The position numbers were made by a program, and so were the translations under genes. From NCBI GenBank assembly GCA_963693285.1, contig OY848919.1, positions 6,168,136 to 6,232,135 of the forward strand: a DNA stretch of 64,000 nt, written 5' to 3'. The DNA is from Xestospongia muta (taxonomy: Eukaryota; Porifera; Demospongiae; Haplosclerida; Petrosiidae). The notes beneath the pieces are model-generated. The model saw only the letters and a program-made list of their open reading frames with translations. It did no database searches and was not told where the DNA came from. This document shows, piece by piece, positions 59,677 through 64,000 of this stretch (positions within the stretch are counted from its first letter, which is position 1; each line of letters starts with the position of its first letter).

Positions 59677-60776
59677 GGTCTACTCACTGACATAAAGATA
59701 GGACAATATAAGACTATTATTATTGGCACCTATTTGCTATTTATGGCCTGGATAATTGGACGTTTGGTTATCGTTGTTGATGTATATTTTCCTTTCTACA
59801 CACTTCATTTATTTTTAGTAGTTTTTTGTTACCTTTTACTAATAATTGGGTATTGCAGTGTTCTGTCCAATATCGTCCAATTCAGTATTGATCAATCAGT
59901 AGAGGCTTCCACTGATGAACTCAGTGCCATTATTTATTGGCACTCAGTGTGCATTCCTATGGTTTATGTAATTGTTGAACTTGGACAGATTGTGATTGGA
60001 GAGTTTATTATTGGGTCCTATGGAATATCTGGTGTGGCTGTGTCTACAGTCAGTATCACTAACTTTATCTTTAATCATTGGTTAGATACTACTCCTCATA
60101 TTTTCAATCCAGTCAAGCTAATTGTTAAAGTACTCAACTATGCTAGAAAGAACAAGAACCTCCAGAATCATAGTGCCTTGACTAACTGGGAAGAAGACAA
60201 CCCTTCACAATTAGACCTAGGTAAGAAAAATATCGTGGGACTTTCTCTGAGGATGAGACAGAGGATGTAAAAACAGTGCTTAAATTAATACCATTACTCA
60301 TTTCTTTTATTGGTTTATGTTGCATAGTAGAAATATCATGGAATACATTTTATTCTAAAGTTCAAAATCCTCAAATCATTTCTTCAATATTTTATAGCAA
60401 TATACTAAACTGACTTTTTTCATCATTTCTTTTTCTTCTACATGTATTTATGATATATCCGTGTTTTTTTAAATAATTTCCTATTATACTTAAAAGAATT
60501 GGTTTGGGACTAGTTTTTGCTTTCTTCTCTGCACTGTATTATGTTATTGTTTTTGCTTGCCAAGATTATCTACGCTTGCATGTTACTTTATACAAACTTA
60601 ATATACTCCCTCAAATTTTACTTGGAGCAACAATTACCTTAATTTTGCCAACATCATTAGAATTCTTCTTCCCTCAGTTACCAAATAAAATGAGAGGCTT
60701 CATACTTGATTTATTGTATGCAGCATTGGGAATTGGCTACATACCAGTTAGAAAAGCATTTATTGTAGTCAACTGA
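59677..60776 (+). pseudogene. Transporter copy K, divergent and broken
   Basis: Starts abruptly at LFGLLTDIKIGQY, lacking the first helices, and continues through SIDQSVEASTDELSAIIYWH and NPVKLIVKVLNYARKN. A frameshift near 60215 and a gap of loop sequence follow. The late region at 60504-60776 has FFPQLPNKMRG in place of AQSP. The tail is missing after the tenth-helix region. It is the most diverged long copy. Confidence 0.8.
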
Positions 60777-61146
60777 ATTAACATTAATTTTAATAATAAT
60801 GTTGTACTACTTGATGTAGTGGTGGACAATGGACCATGTCCATTGAGTAAGAGCCACTAGTAGCTATCTCTATCTGTCTCCAGATACAAACCATCAGTGA
60901 AGATGGTGGTGTCCATAACTCAAATGGAATGATGTCAGTAAGGCAGAGAAGGATCAATAATTAATGGTATTTGGTTTATGATAATATTTAATTTAATATA
61001 GTTACTAACTAGAGGAATATCAATGTGCAATTTTGTCTAGTTTGTTTATTTTTTATAATTCCATTTGTAATTATTAGAAAAAACACTAGTCAAGCTTTTA
61101 ATATCACTTAATATAAAAATATCATGAACAATAGTACAAAAAATAA
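60777..61146. other. Gene-free stretch
   Basis: No feature recognised; 3' flank of the LRR gene on the minus strand. Confidence 0.4.
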
Positions 61147-61723
61147 CTAATAACGATAACATAGTACATTACCATTAATGAAGAAATACTTCAAATTATC
61201 ATTTTTAACACAAACCTTTTGTAATTTTTGTTTACCAAAATTAGTAATATTACGACAATTAGTGAATGATAGTGATAGTAATGTTTTATTATTTGTGATA
61301 AGATGACATAAATGAGGTATGTCTTTATCACTAATGCTATTATCATGATACAAGGTAAATCCCTTGATTACTTTATTTTCAGTTAGAGCTGTTGCTAGTA
61401 ACCTGTAAGTATCTGGTAAGAAAGGTGAGGAGGTAAGACGTAGGACCTTCATTGTTTTATTATAAGTTATAACTTCTGATAATTGTCTAACACAGTTACT
61501 ATCGAAACGAGTGTTCTTTATATAAAGTCTTCTCACTTTACATTCATTAATATCAGTTAACAGTGTTAACAAACTTTCAGGAGATAACGAGTTCAGTTCA
61601 ATCCTCCATGTTCTGTGTTGTTGTCTCTTTAATTGATGTATAACTTCTTTACATTCTACCACAGTTACTGTAGACGAAGTAAGTGTAACACTATCACTAG
61701 TCCACTTAACATTTCCAGTGTCT
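61147..61723 (-). CDS. LRR exon
   Basis: About 190 residues: DTGNVKWTSDSVTLTSS, then a VIHQLKRQQHRTWRIELNS segment, followed by at least four LRR-like units (LLTLLTDINECKVRRLYI, TMKVLRLTSSPF, KVIKGFTLYHDNSI, KTLLSLSFTNC) of the longer, ribonuclease-inhibitor-like kind. Acceptor AG is at 61724-61725. Confidence 0.75.
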
Positions 61724-63950
61724 CCTATAATAAAACATAGTTACTATTATAATATTTTACATACATAACAATAGTTATACAGACACTCTAACATGCTTGT
61801 ATAACTATAAAGGCCTAAAAAAAGGAGATGCCATAACTGGTACTATATTATTTGATCATGATCAAGCTTACTGTTCTTCTGGTTGTTTGCTTCTCTAGAT
61901 TTTGTTCTATGTTCTTTAACTTTTAATCTCATTCGTCATACTTGAGAGTACATGTACATACTATATAGCTAAGAACATCGGGTTAGGTTTAATTTAGTAA
62001 TTTCGCTAATTTTTAAAAATTAATCAAATTTTAATACCATACCTAAAATTATTATTAAATAAATTTCATAAATCATTCAAAAATTATAATAATCAATTTG
62101 CCAAATCTTATTTTCCCCAAATATTCCCACTTTATAGAATAACAATGTACAATATCATTACATATATTACATATAATGTTGACTTATGTCAAAGTACAAA
62201 GACATGGAAACTATATAACATCCTTTTCAAATCAATGCTGTCCTCAACATTGCAATGATGGTGTTTCCTTCTACATCATAAATGTAGTACTACAGTGCAT
62301 GGTTCATAGATAATAATTGTCGCTAAAAGCTTTATCCCTTGTCCTTCATTGTTGACTGCAGTAAATTCAGTTGCCAACTTTCCAGTTATGAACAAAGATA
62401 CTGAAGTATATGTTTGTTAGAAAATCAGATTTTAGGAGCCAGTGTGTAAGATAACTTACATTTCAAGATGAAATCTTATGCCTTCAACTAAACAAACCAT
62501 AAATAGTACCATAATTTCAAAAGCAAAGCTCATACAATTCTTTGGAATTTGCTTGTACAGAACTTATTTAGACTATAGGTAAAGTAAATCAAGGAATCTA
62601 TTGGTCAGCTTGAAGTTTCTAGAGTAAGTATCAATTCTATATAAATATGCTTGAGAATGAACAGATAACTAATTCTGTAATTGTAATCAATTTCAAGTTT
62701 TATGGTAGTTTTTTCGAGTACTTGATGTTAACAATTATAGCATGTTATGATTTGAGTTAAAAAGACACACAAATGATTAATCTGTGGAAGCCCATACTTC
62801 TTGCTTCACAATGTCATCTATAAAAGGCTTCCTTGGGCTAATAAATTGTGTAAATTAATATACAGTAGAAGTTATGGTCAATCAAATTGCTATCCTATAT
62901 AATCTATGCATTTCTATATCTTACTTTGACTAACGATGTCTTCTGTTTCATTATCTGATAAAGTTAACTCAATAGTATCATCCACTTTGTCATCTGTTTC
63001 TTCTTTAGCTAGTTGGTCATCTGATGGTGGCTTTTGATGGCTGGCAGGCATCCTATCATCAAATAATTGACTTATCTGGTAATCATCACTTTGATTTTGA
63101 TCACATAACAGTACCATCTCAGACTGTAGTACTAAACATATTATCTGATATAATTGAATATCTAGTAATTGTTTACCTTTCATTTTCTCCATCAACTGAC
63201 TAATCTCTTTTTGTAGCATCTCATTTTCTTGTTTTTCTTTTACTAACTCACCATCAGTAGCTATGGAATAAAATCATATATTGTATGTACTACTAATTGT
63301 ACTATAGCTCACCTTCTTTCTCTCTCACCATCTTCTCAATTTCTTTTTGTTTCTCTTTTAACACTTTATCAGTATCTATACAATATAATCATATATTGTA
63401 TGTACTACTAACTAGACTATAGCTCACCTTCTTTTTCTCTCACCATCTTCTCAATTTCTTTTTGTTTCTGTACTAACATTTTCTCAGTATCTACACAATA
63501 TAATCATATATAGTATGTACTACAAACTGTACTATAGCTCACCTTCTTTCTCTCTTACCATCTTCTGAATTTCTTTTTGTTTCTGTACTAACATTTTCTC
63601 AGTATCTACACAATATAATCATATATAGTATGTACTACAAACTGTACTATAGCTCACCTTCTTTCTCTCTCACCATCTTCTCAATTTCTTTTTGTTTCTC
63701 TTTTAACACTTCATCAGTATCTACACAATATAATCATATATTGTATGTACTACTAACTGGACTATAGCTCACCTTCTTTCTCTCTTACCATCTTCTGAAT
63801 TTCTTTTTGTTTCTGTACTAACATGTTCTCAGTATCTACACAATATAATCATATATAGTATGTACTACAAACTGTACTATAGCTCACCTTCTTTCTCTCT
63901 CACCATCTTCTCAATTTCTTTTTGTTTCTCTTTTAACACTTCATCAGTAT
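61147..63950 (-). CDS. Coiled-coil / LRR gene, 3' part
   Basis: Exons in transcript order: six 63-nt exons (63888-63950, 63773-63835, 63658-63720, 63543-63605, 63428-63490, 63313-63375), then 63177-63260 (84 nt), 62925-63131 (acidic linker), and 61147-61723 (LRR, ending in a stop). All junctions are phase 1 with GT-AG introns, 45-52 bp within the array and about 1.2 kb before the LRR exon. The joins keep the frame open. The coiled coil suggests oligomerisation, and the LRR suggests ligand or partner recognition. No NACHT or death domain lies in the window; the gene continues beyond 64000. Confidence 0.7.
61724..62924. other. Long intron, no other gene seen
   Basis: Between the linker exon and the LRR exon. 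No WW-SH3 exons were found here, unlike the 25-28 kb locus. AT-rich, with no recognised element. Confidence 0.5.
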
Positions 63951-64000
63951 CTACACAATATAATCATATATTGTATGTACTACTAACTGGACTATAGCTC
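63313..64000 (-). repeat. 115-bp tandem exon-intron array
   Basis: Seven landmarks (63256, 63371, 63486, 63601, 63716, 63831, 63946) are each exactly 115 bp apart. Every full unit is a 63-nt exon plus a 52-bp intron. Two exon versions alternate (TDEVLKEKQKEIEKM and TEKMLVQKQKEIQKM). The array runs off the window edge within an intron. Confidence 0.9.

Noticed and set aside
63256..64000. Regular array considered as CRISPR or satellite
   Set aside because: Units are entirely repeated with no unique spacers, and each contains a spliced coding exon with GT-AG borders in a eukaryotic gene.
1..64000. tRNA, rRNA or other structured RNA genes
   Set aside because: None recognised by eye; no cloverleaf or conserved box A/B pair seen, though a covariance search could not be run.

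Overview
This is an animal nuclear genome window: AT-rich, with very short GT-AG introns (about 45-65 bp), EGF exons in phase 1-1, a class C GPCR, death-fold, WW, SH3 and LRR exons, and many decayed transposons. Compact introns, lineage-specific gene arrays and immune-type exon families would fit a demosponge such as Amphimedon. That assignment is inference; no ribosomal or mitochondrial marker is present.

Layout. (1) 1-18.8 kb is a birth-and-death array of an MFS/POT-like transporter family. Only the minus-strand copy at 17268-18806 is complete and uninterrupted. The copy at 1-879 is open but cut by the window edge. The others are pseudogenes or fragments, and a BEL/Pao retrotransposon remnant (5.45-8.79 kb) lies beside one fragment. 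(2) 18.8-25.2 kb is mostly gene-poor, with TA microsatellites, a 249-bp MITE and a decayed LRR exon. (3) 25.2-28.7 kb, minus strand, is a multi-exon gene encoding death domain, helical domain, large unknown domain, coiled coil, WW and SH3, followed by a tandem second WW-SH3 pair with a nonsense codon. (4) 29.9-39.2 kb is a transposon and fragment graveyard: a FAR1/ZSWIM-like remnant, an LTR element with a MULE (SWIM plus PHD) inside it, an internally deleted GT10 fucosyltransferase, a 1157-bp tandem duplication and a RecQ-like helicase fragment. (5) 39.4-43.6 kb is a whole Ty3/Gypsy insertion with LTRs and a 5-bp target duplication. (6) 45.5-48.3 kb, minus strand, is a metabotropic-glutamate-receptor-like gene with two mutually compensating frameshifts. 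(7) 48.3-49.9 kb is a large imperfect palindrome. (8) 49.9-56.3 kb, plus strand, is a receptor-like gene of about 34 calcium-binding-type EGF exons, a transmembrane segment and a tail with NPLY. Several of its exons are individually broken. (9) 57.1-60.8 kb has two more transporter copies. (10) 61.1-64.0 kb, minus strand, is the 3' end of a coiled-coil/LRR gene with a 115-bp tandem exon array in which each 63-nt exon encodes three heptads; it continues off the right edge.

How it fits together. The death-fold/coiled-coil/WW-SH3 and coiled-coil/LRR loci share exon types and phase 1 junctions and look like one expanding family of possible immune-type scaffold proteins. The most interesting structures are the heptad-quantised exon array, the unusual death-unknown-coiled-coil-WW-SH3 architecture, the palindrome that copies the glutamate receptor upstream region onto a truncated EGF gene, and exon-by-exon decay of the EGF gene under a symmetric phase that would allow skipping.
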